The notes: generated from the sequence alone by a model not told the origin. A stretch of 33,013 bases of DNA from Variovorax sp. J22P240 (GCF_030316855.1 NZ_JASZYR010000029.1:1-33013); one strand, 5' to 3'. Shown: positions 23,902 through 32,093, counted from the stretch's first letter. Numbers and translations are program-made.

Positions 23902-24339
23902 TCAGAGGGAATGCAGGTCGACCAGGGCGGCGCCGTAGCCGACCGTCGCGCCGTCCTCGACGCGCAATGCGGCGACGGTGCCGGCGCGCGAGGCGGCCAC
24001 CGGCAGCAGCAGAACGCCGATGCGCAGCAGCCCCAGCGTCTGGCCGGCCCGCACGTGAACGCCGGCGCGCGCGAACGGCGCCGGCGCGCACGGATGCGCA
24101 TGAAGGAACACGCCGACCGATGCGGAAGTCACGGTGTCGAGTGGCGGCGGGTTCGTCGCGGCAGGCCGCGGCGTGACCGGCGCATCATCGTCGCGCTGGC
24201 CGTCGTCCAGCGTCACGACCTCGTCGCCACGGCGCCCCAGCCGGACGATCGCGTCCGGCATGCGCAGTTCGAGGAAGCCGATGTCCGTCGCCGCCATCCA
24301 GCCGGCGATTTCACGCAGCTCGTGAGGCGCCTTCCTCAT
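23902..24339 (-). CDS. Biotinyl/lipoyl-like protein lacking the biotin lysine
   Basis: The 145-residue product has the outline of a biotin carboxyl carrier: a helical N-terminal domain (about residues 1-45), a Pro-rich linker, and a C-terminal beta barrel with VGVFLHAHPCAPAPFARAG, HVRAGQTLGLLRIGVLLLPV and VEDGATVGYGAALVDL. Where carriers have E(A/S)MKM, this protein reads LLRIGVLLLPV, with no lysine to biotinylate. The fold is inferred from the paired strand pattern. The start ATG overlaps the PxpC stop as ATGA. An intact carrier is encoded at the head of the same unit, so this copy probably has a structural or regulatory role. Confidence 0.7.
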   Translation of the reverse strand: MRKAPHELREIAGWMAATDIGFLELRMPDAIVRLGRRGDEVVTLDDGQRDDDAPVTPRPAATNPPPLDTVTSASVGVFLHAHPCAPAPFARAGVHVRAGQTLGLLRIGVLLLPVAASRAGTVAALRVEDGATVGYGAALVDLHSL

Positions 24340-25325
24340 GCGGCGACTCCCATCGGCCCGCTGCGTTGCAGCGCCACCATGCGTGCCACCTTCGCGAGCC
24401 AGGCTTCCTTCTGTTCCAGCGCGGCCACGGCCTCGTCCCAGCTCGTCTCGATGAAGCGGATCCGGCTGCCGATCGGCGCCTGCCCCAGTCGCCACAGATC
24501 GGCTTCGATCACGGTGCCGAATTTCGGGTAGCCGCCCGAAGGCTGTGCATCACGCATCTGGATGATCGGTTGCCCGCTGTGAGGCACCTGGATCACGCCT
24601 GGCACGATGCCGTGCGAGCGCAGCTCCATCGGTGCCACCGGCCGCAAGGCCGCGCCGGACAGCCGGTAGCCATAGCGGTCGCTCTGTGACGTGATGCGCC
24701 ACTCACCGGCCCAGAAGGCCTCGCGCGAGGCGGCCTCGAAACCCGGGTACTCGGCGCCCGGCAAGACCCGCAGCGCGACCAGCCCGTCGAGTTCCAGGGG
24801 CAAGGCGAGGGCCGGCGGCACCAGTCCGAAGCCGGTGCGACAGGCGCGCTTCGGGTCTGCGGCGCGCAGGACATCCCCCTTGCGCAGGGCCCGTCCCTCA
24901 TGCCCACCGAAGGCGCCGCGCATCTGGGTACTGCGCGAACCCAGCACCTGCGGCACATCGATGCCGCCCGGCAGGCACAGCATGGCGCGGCTCGCGCGCT
25001 GCGCGCCCTGCGGGAGGCCCAGCGTCAGCACCTGACCGGCGCGTGCCCGGTGCGACCACCACGGCAGCAGCGCTTCCGCATCGAGCTTCGCGCCGCAATC
25101 CGCGCCGGTCAACGCGAAGATGCAATCCTCGGCGAAGCGGACCTTGAACGGAAAGACCGGGATCTCGATGCCCGCAGCCCCGGGCTCGTTGCCCAGCAGG
25201 AGATTGCCCGCCGCCAGGGCGAGGTCGTCCATGGCGCCGGCGGTACCCACGCCGAAGCGCAGGCTGCCCAGGCGCCCGAGGTCCTGCACGGTGGCCAGGG
25301 CGGCGTTGGAGAGGATCTCGATCAT
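24336..25325 (-). CDS. pxpC: 5-oxoprolinase subunit C-like carboxyltransferase-domain protein
   Basis: The 329-residue product belongs to the PxpC / allophanate hydrolase subunit 2 family. It has TVQDLGRLGSLRFGVGTAGA (about residues 12-31), LTGADCGAKLDA, the central GGIDVPQVLGSRST, and late motifs LSGAALRPVAPMELRSHGIV and GQPIIQMRDAQPSGGYPKFG. Its length is typical. The start overlaps the PxpB stop as ATGA and its own stop overlaps the next start, so the genes are tightly coupled. The partner is PxpB, encoded directly upstream. The frame is open further upstream as an out-of-frame shadow of pxpB. Confidence 0.88.
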   Translation of the reverse strand: MIEILSNAALATVQDLGRLGSLRFGVGTAGAMDDLALAAGNLLLGNEPGAAGIEIPVFPFKVRFAEDCIFALTGADCGAKLDAEALLPWWSHRARAGQVLTLGLPQGAQRASRAMLCLPGGIDVPQVLGSRSTQMRGAFGGHEGRALRKGDVLRAADPKRACRTGFGLVPPALALPLELDGLVALRVLPGAEYPGFEAASREAFWAGEWRITSQSDRYGYRLSGAALRPVAPMELRSHGIVPGVIQVPHSGQPIIQMRDAQPSGGYPKFGTVIEADLWRLGQAPIGSRIRFIETSWDEAVAALEQKEAWLAKVARMVALQRSGPMGVAA

Positions 25326-25993
25326 GGCTCGATCCCTTCGACGAGGAAGCGGATGCGGTCGCCCGGCTGCAGCGTCGCCGGTGGATCGCGCGCCGGGTCG
25401 AAGAAGGTCATCGTGGTGCAGCCGATGGTGTTCCAGCCGCTCGGCCCGGCCGAGGCCGAGACGCCGGTTTGCGCACCGCCGATCGATACCGCGCCCCCCG
25501 GAATGCTGAGCACCGGCACCGGGCGCCGCGGCGTCGCGATGCGAGGGTCCATGCCGCCGAGGTAGCAGTAGCCGGGATGGCTGCCGAGCGCGTACACCGG
25601 GTAGAGCGGCGCGCTGTGCAGCTCGACGATTTCCTCGACCGACAGGCCGGTGTGCGCCACCACGTCGGCCATGTGCGGTCCTCCGGCGCCGCCGTAGCGC
25701 ACCGGCAGTTCGACCACGCGGCCTTCGCGCGTGAGCGGGGCGACGGCCTCCCACGCGGCGGCCAGTCGTGCCTTCAGTTCATCGAGCGCGCGCGGCGGAC
25801 GAACGAAGCTCAGCATCAGGTTGTTCATGCCGGGGACGGCCTCGCGCACCTCGGGCCAGGCGGCAGCCTCCTGCGCGAGCGCCCAGATGCGCTGCTGCGA
25901 ATGAAGCTCCATCGCGCCCGGCGCTTCGAACAGCAGCGCGGTGGTGCCCAGCAGGCTCACGGTCGGGCCCGCTCCGGTGGTCGAGAGAGTCAC
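25322..25993 (-). CDS. pxpB: 5-oxoprolinase subunit B-like protein
   Basis: The 223-residue product belongs to the PxpB (KipI) / allophanate hydrolase subunit 1 family: LPVRYGGAGGPHMADVVAHT, LSVEEIVELHSAPLYPVYAL, SIPGGAVSIGGAQTGV and a C-terminal LQPGDRIRFLVEG. Some normally stable positions differ. It has GSHPGYCYLGGMDPR where the family usually has GFxPGFPYLGG, and SASAGPSGWNTIG in the later region, so it is a divergent member. The start is a GTG at 25993, overlapping the accC stop as GTGA, with AGGAG six bases upstream. Confidence 0.85.
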   Translation of the reverse strand: MTLSTTGAGPTVSLLGTTALLFEAPGAMELHSQQRIWALAQEAAAWPEVREAVPGMNNLMLSFVRPPRALDELKARLAAAWEAVAPLTREGRVVELPVRYGGAGGPHMADVVAHTGLSVEEIVELHSAPLYPVYALGSHPGYCYLGGMDPRIATPRRPVPVLSIPGGAVSIGGAQTGVSASAGPSGWNTIGCTTMTFFDPARDPPATLQPGDRIRFLVEGIEP

Positions 25994-27342
25994 GGTGTGC
26001 TCCTGCGCTGCAGCCAGCGCTCGAGGTGATGGATGTCGACCCCGCCGGTGGCAAAGCCGTCGTCCTGAAGCAGGGCGCGGTGCAGCGGCACGTTGGTGGC
26101 GATGCCGTCGACCTGCAGTTCGCTGAGCGCGAGCCGCATGCGATCCAGTGCGTCCTCGCGGCTCGCGCCGTGCACGATCAGCTTGCCGATCATCGAGTCG
26201 TAGTACGGCGGCACGCGATAGCCCACGCCCGCGTGCGAATCGAAGCGCACGCCGAAGCCGCCGGGCACGCGCCAGCCCGTGATGCGGCCGGGGGACGGCG
26301 CGAAGCTGTCCGGGTCCTCCGCGTTGATGCGGCATTCGATCGAATGCCCCGCGCAGGGGACATCGGCCTGCGCGATCGCCAGCCGCTCGCCGCGCGCCAT
26401 GCGCAACTGCTGCTGCACGATGTCGATGCCGGTGGTCATCTCGGTCACCGGATGCTCCACCTGCAGCCGCGTGTTCATCTCGATGAAGTAGAAGGCGCCC
26501 TTTTCGTAGAGAAACTCGAAGGTGCCCACGCCGCAGTAGCCGATCTGGCGGCAGGCCGCCGCGCAACTCTCCCCGACCGCGGCGATCAGTGCCTCGTCGA
26601 TGCCGGGCGCCGGAGCTTCCTCGATCACCTTCTGGTGCCGGCGCTGCAGGGAGCAGTCGCGACTGCCGAGCCAGATCGCATGGCCGTGGCTGTCGGCGAG
26701 CACCTGGATCTCCACGTGCCGCGGATGCAGCAGGAACTTCTCGATGTAGACCTCGGGATTGCCGAAGGCGCGTCGTGCCTCCTCGCGCGTGAGCGCCAGC
26801 GCCTCGAGCAGTTCGCCCTCCTCGCGGACCACGCGCATGCCGCGACCGCCCCCGCCGCCGGCGGCTTTCACGATCACCGGGTAGCCGACCTCGCGCGCGA
26901 GCGCACGCACGGCCTCCGGATCGTCCGGCAGGCCATCGTCCGGCCCCGGCACGCAGGGCACGCCGGCGCGCCGCATCGCGCGCTTGGCCGCGACCTTGTC
27001 GCCCATCACGCGGATGCACGCGGCGCTCGGTCCGACGAAGTGCAGCCCGGCCTGCTCGACCTTCTCGACGAAGCCCGCGTTCTCCGAAAGAAATCCGTAG
27101 CCCGGATGGATCGCCTGCGCACCGCTCACCTCGGCCGCATAGAGCAGCGCCGATTGATTGAGGTAGCTCAGGCCGGGACTGGCCGGACCGATGCACAGCG
27201 CCTGGTCGGCCTGTCGCACATAGACCGCGTCGCGGTCGGCGTCGGAGTGCGCGACCACCGTCTTGAGGCCCAGGCCCCGGCAGGCGCGCAGGATGCGCAA
27301 GGCGATCTCGCCGCGGTTCGCAATGAGGACGGTGTCGAACAT
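25990..27342 (-). CDS. accC: Biotin carboxylase (AccC-like)
   Basis: The 450-residue enzyme carboxylates a biotin carrier using ATP and bicarbonate. It has the N-terminal IANRGEIALRILRACRGLGL, HPGYGFLSENA, GDKVAAKRAMRRAGVP, the glycine-rich loop VKAAGGGGGRGMRVV, RRHQKVIEEAPAP with the catalytic lysine, and EMNTRLQVEHPVTEM with Glu and Arg of the active site. Its length is standard. The ATG at 27342 has AAGGA seven bases upstream, and the gene starts 13 bases after the BCCP stop. Because it sits in an operon with PxpABC rather than carboxyltransferase genes, it likely serves a special carboxylase or ring-opening complex rather than fatty-acid synthesis. Confidence 0.93.
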   Translation of the reverse strand: MFDTVLIANRGEIALRILRACRGLGLKTVVAHSDADRDAVYVRQADQALCIGPASPGLSYLNQSALLYAAEVSGAQAIHPGYGFLSENAGFVEKVEQAGLHFVGPSAACIRVMGDKVAAKRAMRRAGVPCVPGPDDGLPDDPEAVRALAREVGYPVIVKAAGGGGGRGMRVVREEGELLEALALTREEARRAFGNPEVYIEKFLLHPRHVEIQVLADSHGHAIWLGSRDCSLQRRHQKVIEEAPAPGIDEALIAAVGESCAAACRQIGYCGVGTFEFLYEKGAFYFIEMNTRLQVEHPVTEMTTGIDIVQQQLRMARGERLAIAQADVPCAGHSIECRINAEDPDSFAPSPGRITGWRVPGGFGVRFDSHAGVGYRVPPYYDSMIGKLIVHGASREDALDRMRLALSELQVDGIATNVPLHRALLQDDGFATGGVDIHHLERWLQRRSTP

Positions 27343-27355
27343 GGACGCGTCCTTC

Positions 27356-27826
27356 TCAGCCAAGGCGGAACAAGGGCTGGCCGGCCTCGACCTCGTCGCC
27401 GGAACGCACGAGCACCTCGACGATGGTCGTGTCGGCCTCGGCGCGAACCTCGTTGAAGACCTTCATCGCCTCGATCACGCACAAGGTCTGCCCGGCCGCG
27501 ATCTGCTGGCCCGGCTGCACGAACAGGGGCTCGCCCGGCGAAGGCTGCAGGTGGATCACGCCATAGAGCGGCGCCAGGCACTCGGTCGGGGCCGCGGCCA
27601 GGTCGTCGCGGGGTTCGTTGGATGCGCCGCGTGCATCGTCTGCGTCATTCACGGTGCCCTGTGGCGCAGCGCAGGTGGCCCCGGCGACCCGCCCGGCTCG
27701 GGCCAGAGACGCCGAAGACGCTTGCTTCGCGAGCCGCAGCGTGCAGCCGTCTTCGCTGTACTCCAGCTCCGACAGCTCCGAAGCCGCCAATGCGTCGATG
27801 AGAATCTTGATCTGTTCCTGGTTCAT
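27356..27826 (-). CDS. accB: Biotin carboxyl carrier protein (AccB-like)
   Basis: The 156-residue product has an N-terminal helical region (MNQEQIKILIDALAASELSE), a low-complexity linker (about residues 35-80), and an intact biotinyl domain with CVIEAMKVFNEV, in which the lysine near residue 122 is the biotin site. The C-terminal strands VEVLVRSGDEVEAGQPLFRL complete the barrel. The ATG at 27826 is chosen by family. An ATG at 27898 lacks a ribosome-binding site. It heads unit B and is followed by the biotin carboxylase gene. Confidence 0.9.
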   Translation of the reverse strand: MNQEQIKILIDALAASELSELEYSEDGCTLRLAKQASSASLARAGRVAGATCAAPQGTVNDADDARGASNEPRDDLAAAPTECLAPLYGVIHLQPSPGEPLFVQPGQQIAAGQTLCVIEAMKVFNEVRAEADTTIVEVLVRSGDEVEAGQPLFRLG

Positions 27827-27900
27827 GCCGGCCCCGCCGGCAAAGGGCGGGATCTCCTGGGTGGCCGACGCATTCCGCGAACGCGTGACGGCAGGCATGA

Positions 27901-27965
27901 ACGGTAGCCCGCGAGGGCCGCAAAGCCAAAGACGGATTGGCTGTGCCGGGATAAGGGCGGCTTAT
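27901..27965 (-). promoter_or_regulatory. NAC-type promoter of unit B (accB to pxpA)
   Basis: On the minus strand, ATAAGCCGCCCTTAT (27965-27951, ATA-N9-TAT) is followed by CACAGCCAATCCGTC (27945-27931), TTTGGC/TTGGCT (27930-27924, -35-like), and TACCGT (27906-27901, -10-like). The 15 bases CACAGCCAATCCGTC are identical to those in the unit A promoter. The distance from dyad to -10 is 44 bp, as in A and C. The dyad overlaps the stop codon of the LysR-type gene, and the predicted leader to accB is about 68 bases. Confidence 0.7.
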
Positions 27966-28900
27966 GACGCCGCGACCGCCGCCGGATCCTCGGTCGCGGT
28001 GGTGTCGTTCGACAGCTCGGTGACCAGCTCGAGGAGGATGTCCTTCACCGCCTGCGCGGGTTCGGACAGCGGCAGGTGGTCCGACTGGCACAAAGCGAGC
28101 GGCGCCTCGATCACGGGGTCGACGATCTTGAACTGCCATGCGCCGCAGGCCGTCACGATCTCGCGCGCCATCGACGCCGGCAGGATGGTCGCGCCCAGGC
28201 CGTCCGCGATCGCCGCGGTCAACGTGAAGGCGGATTCGATCTCGGCCACCACGCGCGGCGCACCGCCGATCCGGCCGAAGGCCGCATCGACCAGCTTGCG
28301 CACCACGTTGTAGGGGCGCGGCATGAAGAGTTCCATGTCGCGCAGGTCCGCCAGCCGCACGGGTTGGGCCGGTGCCGGGATCGACGCCGGTCCCACGAGG
28401 AACAAGGGTTCCTTGAGCAGCGGCAGGAAGGTCAGGCCATGGATCGCCTTGTCGCCGTAGAGCACCGCCAGGTCCATGCGGCCGTTCATGATCAGTTCGC
28501 TGAGCGTCGTGCCGTAGTTCTCGTTGAGGTACAGCAGGATGCCCGGATGACGCGCCCGCACCGTGCGCAGCAAGGGCAGCGAGAGCGCCGCGGCCGCGGT
28601 GCCGGGCGCGAGGCCCACCGACACCTGACCCGAGACGCCCTGGCCCGCCGCGTCCATGTCGATCTGCGCCTGCTCGCACTGGCGCAGGATGATCTGCGCG
28701 TGCCGGTAGAGCACCTTGCCGGCTTCCGTGGGCGTCACGCCCCGCTTGGTGCGCACGAGCAATTGCTGGCGCACCTCGCCTTCGAGCGTGATCAGCTGTT
28801 GGCTCAATGCCGGTTGCGCGATGAAGAGCAACTCGGCCGCCTGCGTCAGGCTGCCGATGTCCACGATCTTCACGAAGTACTTGAGTCGCCGCAGGTTCAC
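27962..28900 (-). CDS. nac: LysR-family regulator, NAC-like
   Basis: The 312-residue product has the LysR helix-turn-helix at residues 1-60 and an effector domain after about residue 90. The N-terminal part (NLRRLKYFVKIVDIGSLTQA, IAQPALSQQL and LLVRTKRGVTPTEAGKVLY) is close to enterobacterial NAC, the nitrogen assimilation control protein, as I remember that sequence. NAC activates and represses nitrogen-scavenging genes at ATA-N9-TAT sites. Sites of that form lie before three transcription units here. The start is the GTG at 28900, which gives the NAC-type N-terminus. A TTG at 28912 is less likely. Orthology to NAC proper, and so nitrogen control, is inferred. Confidence 0.85.
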   Translation of the reverse strand: MNLRRLKYFVKIVDIGSLTQAAELLFIAQPALSQQLITLEGEVRQQLLVRTKRGVTPTEAGKVLYRHAQIILRQCEQAQIDMDAAGQGVSGQVSVGLAPGTAAAALSLPLLRTVRARHPGILLYLNENYGTTLSELIMNGRMDLAVLYGDKAIHGLTFLPLLKEPLFLVGPASIPAPAQPVRLADLRDMELFMPRPYNVVRKLVDAAFGRIGGAPRVVAEIESAFTLTAAIADGLGATILPASMAREIVTACGAWQFKIVDPVIEAPLALCQSDHLPLSEPAQAVKDILLELVTELSNDTTATEDPAAVAAS

Positions 28901-28964
28901 ACCGGGTCCCAAAGCAAAACCTCAGCCTAGCACCCGTGCACTGACCGGGCCATCCGGGCTCACC

Positions 28965-29029
28965 ATAAGCTCTTCCTATCCGCCCAGAGCGATCTCGTCT
29001 TGGCCTCGGGAAGGAGATCTGCGTACCGT
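28965..29029 (+). promoter_or_regulatory. NAC-type promoter of unit C (aminotransferase unit)
   Basis: On the plus strand, ATAAGCTCTTCCTAT (28965-28979, ATA-N9-TAT, one mismatch to the dyad of the other sites) is followed by 20 bases ending CTCGTC, then TTGGCC (29000-29005), 18 bases, and TACCGT (29024-29029). The order and spacing match the promoters of units A and B. The predicted transcript starts about 23 bases before the aminotransferase ATG. The site also lies between this gene and the divergent LysR-type gene, so it may serve autoregulation. Confidence 0.65.
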
Positions 29030-29058
29030 ACGGTCCTGCCATCCCACTCCAGGAAGTC

Positions 29059-30267
29059 ATGACCACCTCCCGCATCGCAGAGCGCGTCCGTCGCATCAAG
29101 CCTTCGCCCAGTACCTCGGCCGCCGACCGCGCCAACGAGCTGCGCCGCCAGGGCAAGTCCATCGTGAACCTCGTGGTCGGCGAGCCCGACTTCGACACCC
29201 CCTTGCACATCCGCCAGGCCGCCGCCGCGGCGATGGACAAGGGTGCCACCCGCTACACCCTGATGGCCGGAACGGTCGAATTGAGGGAGGCGATCGTGGG
29301 CAAGCTCCAGCGCGAAAACGGGCTGAGCTATGCGATGAACGAGATCATCGCCACCAACGGTGCCAAGAGCGCGATCTTCAACGCGTTCGCGATCACGCTG
29401 GAGGCGGGCGACGAGGTCATCGTGCCCGCACCCTACTGGGTGTCCTACCCCGACATGGTGCTGGCGTGCGATGGCAAGCCGGTGATCGTCGCGTGCCCCG
29501 AGGTCAACGGCTTCAAGCTCACGCCCGCGCAGCTCGAGGAAGCGATCACGCCGCGCACGCGCTGGCTGCTGATCAATTCGCCGAGCAACCCGACCGGCGC
29601 CGCCTACACGGCGGACGAGTACCGTGCGCTGGCCGATGTGCTGGCGCGCCACCCGCAGGTCATGGTAATGACCGACGACATCTACGAGCACATCCGCTTC
29701 GACGGCGAGAAGACGCCGCACATCGTCGCCGTGGCACCCGAGCTGCGCGATCGCACGCTGGTGGTCAATGGCGTCTCGAAGACCTATGCGATGACGGGCT
29801 GGCGCATCGGCTACGTGGCCGGACCTGCCGATCTGGTCCGCGCGATGGACACGTTGCTGTCGCAGTCGACCGGCAACTGCTGCTCGATCAGCCAGGCCGC
29901 CGCCGCGGCCGCGATGAACGGTGACCAGTCGTTCGTCGCCGAGAGCGTTGCGGTCTACAAGCAGCGTCGCGACCGCACGCTGGCGCTGATCAACGCGATC
30001 CCCGGCCTGAGCTGCACGGCGCCTCCGGGCGCCTTCTACCTCTACGTCAACTGCGGCGGCCTGATCGGCAAGACCACGCCCTCGGGCAAGGTGCTGGCCG
30101 AGGACGGCGACGTCGTGATGTACCTGCTCGAAAGCGAGGGCGTCGCGATGGTCGCGGGCACCGCCTATGGCCTGTCGCCCTACTTCCGGCTGTCCATCGC
30201 GACCTCGATCGAGATCCTCGAGGAAGGCTGCGCGCGCATCGCCCGCGCGGTCGCCGAGCTGCGCTGA
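29059..30267 (+). CDS. Class I/II PLP-dependent aminotransferase
   Basis: The 402-residue product is a fold-type I aminotransferase of the aspartate/aromatic group. It has VVGEPDFDTP (about residues 39-48), the SNPTG loop (about 176-180), DDIYEHIRFDG, and the PLP lysine Lys241 in VSKTYAMTGWRIGYVAG. The C-terminal Arg in SPYFRLSIATS binds the substrate carboxylate. It moves an amino group from an amino acid to a 2-oxo acid. AGGA lies five bases before the ATG. It is the first gene of unit C. The substrate is not predicted, but an amino acid released by the unit B proteins would fit. Confidence 0.93.
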   Translation: MTTSRIAERVRRIKPSPSTSAADRANELRRQGKSIVNLVVGEPDFDTPLHIRQAAAAAMDKGATRYTLMAGTVELREAIVGKLQRENGLSYAMNEIIATNGAKSAIFNAFAITLEAGDEVIVPAPYWVSYPDMVLACDGKPVIVACPEVNGFKLTPAQLEEAITPRTRWLLINSPSNPTGAAYTADEYRALADVLARHPQVMVMTDDIYEHIRFDGEKTPHIVAVAPELRDRTLVVNGVSKTYAMTGWRIGYVAGPADLVRAMDTLLSQSTGNCCSISQAAAAAAMNGDQSFVAESVAVYKQRRDRTLALINAIPGLSCTAPPGAFYLYVNCGGLIGKTTPSGKVLAEDGDVVMYLLESEGVAMVAGTAYGLSPYFRLSIATSIEILEEGCARIARAVAELR

Positions 30268-30315
30268 GCCGCACCGGCCGCCCGCGCCAACCCCCACACC
30301 GAACTGGAGACTCCC

Positions 30316-30987
30316 ATGCAATTCAAGGGCATCCGCAAGAACCCGTCCGCGCCGCAAGTGAACCCGGCCCACATCGCCGCGCTGCGCGACATCCCGGTCG
30401 CCGCGCTGAGCGACAACATGCACCGCAACATCGGCAGCGTCGGACTGCACCCCTATCACCGGCCGGGGCCCGAAACGATGGCCGGCACGGCCGTGACGAT
30501 CAAGTCGCGCGGTGGGGACAACCTGACGCTGCTGCGCGCCTTCGAGTTCTGCCGGCCCGGCGACGTGATCGTGATCGACGCCGACGGTCATCTGGCCAAT
30601 GCCGTCATCGGTGGCATCCTGTCGTTCTACGCGGCGACCATCGGCACCGTCGGGGTCGTGCTCGATGGCGCCATCCGCGACGTGGCCGAGATCCGCGCGC
30701 GCGACTTCCCGGTCTATGCACGCGGCGTGAACCATCGCGGACCGTACAAGGACGGGCCCGGCGAGATCAATGTCCCGGTGTCGGTGGGCGGCATGCTCGT
30801 GAACCCCGGGGACATCGTGGTCGGCGACCAGGACGGCCTGATGGCGTTTTCGCCGGACGATGCCGAATGGGTGATCGAGAAGGCCCGGGCCCATCTGGCC
30901 ACCGAGGCGGAGACGATTCGCGCCATGAAGGAAGGCCGCTGGGACCGCAGTTTCCTCGATGCCCTCGAAGCACGCTGCCCCAACTGA
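30316..30987 (+). CDS. RraA / HMG-aldolase family protein
   Basis: The 223-residue product belongs to the RraA-like family, which includes 4-hydroxy-4-methyl-2-oxoglutarate aldolases and 4-carboxy-4-hydroxy-2-oxoadipate aldolases. It has AALSDNMHR near the N-terminus, AGTAVTIKS, GDVIVIDADGHLANAVIGGI (about residues 77-96) and the metal/substrate motif VVLDGAIRDVAEIRARDFPV (R-D-x2-E). Members with this motif cleave 4-hydroxy-2-oxo acids to pyruvate and a second oxo acid. The regulator RraA itself is smaller (about 160 residues). A GGAG ribosome-binding site precedes the ATG. It lies in unit C between the aminotransferase and dehydrogenase genes. Confidence 0.88.
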   Translation: MQFKGIRKNPSAPQVNPAHIAALRDIPVAALSDNMHRNIGSVGLHPYHRPGPETMAGTAVTIKSRGGDNLTLLRAFEFCRPGDVIVIDADGHLANAVIGGILSFYAATIGTVGVVLDGAIRDVAEIRARDFPVYARGVNHRGPYKDGPGEINVPVSVGGMLVNPGDIVVGDQDGLMAFSPDDAEWVIEKARAHLATEAETIRAMKEGRWDRSFLDALEARCPN

Positions 30988-31023
30988 ACCCGTTCCCCTC
31001 GAAACAAGAAGACAGAGACCACC

Positions 31024-32028
31024 ATGACGCTTTCCGTGCTCGTCACCCGCGCCACGTTCGCCGACATCGCTCAGCGATTGCATGACCATTTCGACGTCGA
31101 CGACAACCCGGACGACGCCCTCTGGGACCCGGACGAGCTGAAGCGGCGCCTGCAGGGCAAGCAAGGCGTGATGAGCCACGGCAGCGACCGCATCGACGCG
31201 GCCCTGCTCGACGCCTGCCCCACGCTCAAGGCGGTGTGCAACGTCGGTGTGGGCTACAACAACGTGGACGTCGAGGCCTGCACGGCGCGCGGCGTGCTGG
31301 TGACCAACACACCGGATGTCCTGACCGAGACGACGGCCGACTTCGGCTTCGCGCTGATGATGGCCACGGCCCGGCGCATCGGCGAGTCGGAGCGCTTCGT
31401 GCGCCAGGGCGACTGGACCAAGACCGGCATCTTCGACATGTTCGCGGGCAGCGACGTGCACGGCGCGACGCTCGGCATCCTCGGCATGGGCCGCATCGGC
31501 CGTGCGATCGCTCGCCGCGGCTCGCTCGGCTTCGGCATGCGGGTGATCTATCACAACCGTTCACGGTTGACGGCCGAGGCCGAAGCCGAGAGCGGCGCTC
31601 GCTACGTCGACAAGTCGACCTTGCTGCGCGAAGCCGATCATCTGGTGCTGGTGCTGCCCTACTCCGCTTCGTCGCACCACGCGATCGGCGCCGAGGAGTT
31701 GAAGCGGATGAAGCCCACGGCCACGCTGACGAACATCGCGCGCGGCGGCATCGTCGACGATGCAGCGCTCGCATCCGCACTGCGAGCAGGCACGATCGCC
31801 GCGGCCGGACTCGATGTCTTCGAGGGCGAGCCGCGCGTCCACCCTGCGCTGCTCGGCTTGTCGAACGTGGTGCTGACGCCGCACATTGGCAGCGCGTCGA
31901 TCCAGACGCGGCGCGCCATGGCGTCGCTCACCGTGGACAACCTGATTGCCGCACTGGGCGCCGGCCCGCAGGCGGGCCAGCCACCGACGCCGGTCAATCC
32001 CGAAGTCCTGGCCGCCCGCCTGCGCTGA
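31024..32028 (+). CDS. D-2-hydroxyacid dehydrogenase (glyoxylate/hydroxypyruvate/2-ketogluconate reductase type)
   Basis: The 334-residue NAD(P)-dependent enzyme has the family cofactor motif GMGRIGRAI (about residues 157-165), the conserved VGVGYNNVDVEA, catalytic Arg in NIARGGIVDD, Glu in FEGEP and His in LTPHIGSAS. It interconverts 2-oxo acids and D-2-hydroxy acids. Asn-Arg (HNRSR) after the second Rossmann strand suggests preference for NADPH, as in GhrB-like reductases. It lies in unit C, 36 bases after the RraA-like gene. The substrate is unclear. Confidence 0.92.
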   Translation: MTLSVLVTRATFADIAQRLHDHFDVDDNPDDALWDPDELKRRLQGKQGVMSHGSDRIDAALLDACPTLKAVCNVGVGYNNVDVEACTARGVLVTNTPDVLTETTADFGFALMMATARRIGESERFVRQGDWTKTGIFDMFAGSDVHGATLGILGMGRIGRAIARRGSLGFGMRVIYHNRSRLTAEAEAESGARYVDKSTLLREADHLVLVLPYSASSHHAIGAEELKRMKPTATLTNIARGGIVDDAALASALRAGTIAAAGLDVFEGEPRVHPALLGLSNVVLTPHIGSASIQTRRAMASLTVDNLIAALGAGPQAGQPPTPVNPEVLAARLR

Positions 32029-32093
32029 CCGGGCTGTGCTGGCTCGCCGTCCGTTCCTCCTCCCTCTGCTTCTCCTGAACCCGGGCCCCTACC

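Noticed and set aside
29025..29034. Palindrome ACCGTACGGT before the aminotransferase gene
   Set aside because: It overlaps the -10-like hexamer of the unit C promoter and is not repeated at units A and B, so it is probably incidental.
28960..31554. An 864-codon minus-strand open frame opposite the aminotransferase, RraA-like and dehydrogenase genes
   Set aside because: It is antisense to three genes with catalytic motifs and has His/Asp/Arg-rich composition typical of a reverse-strand shadow.
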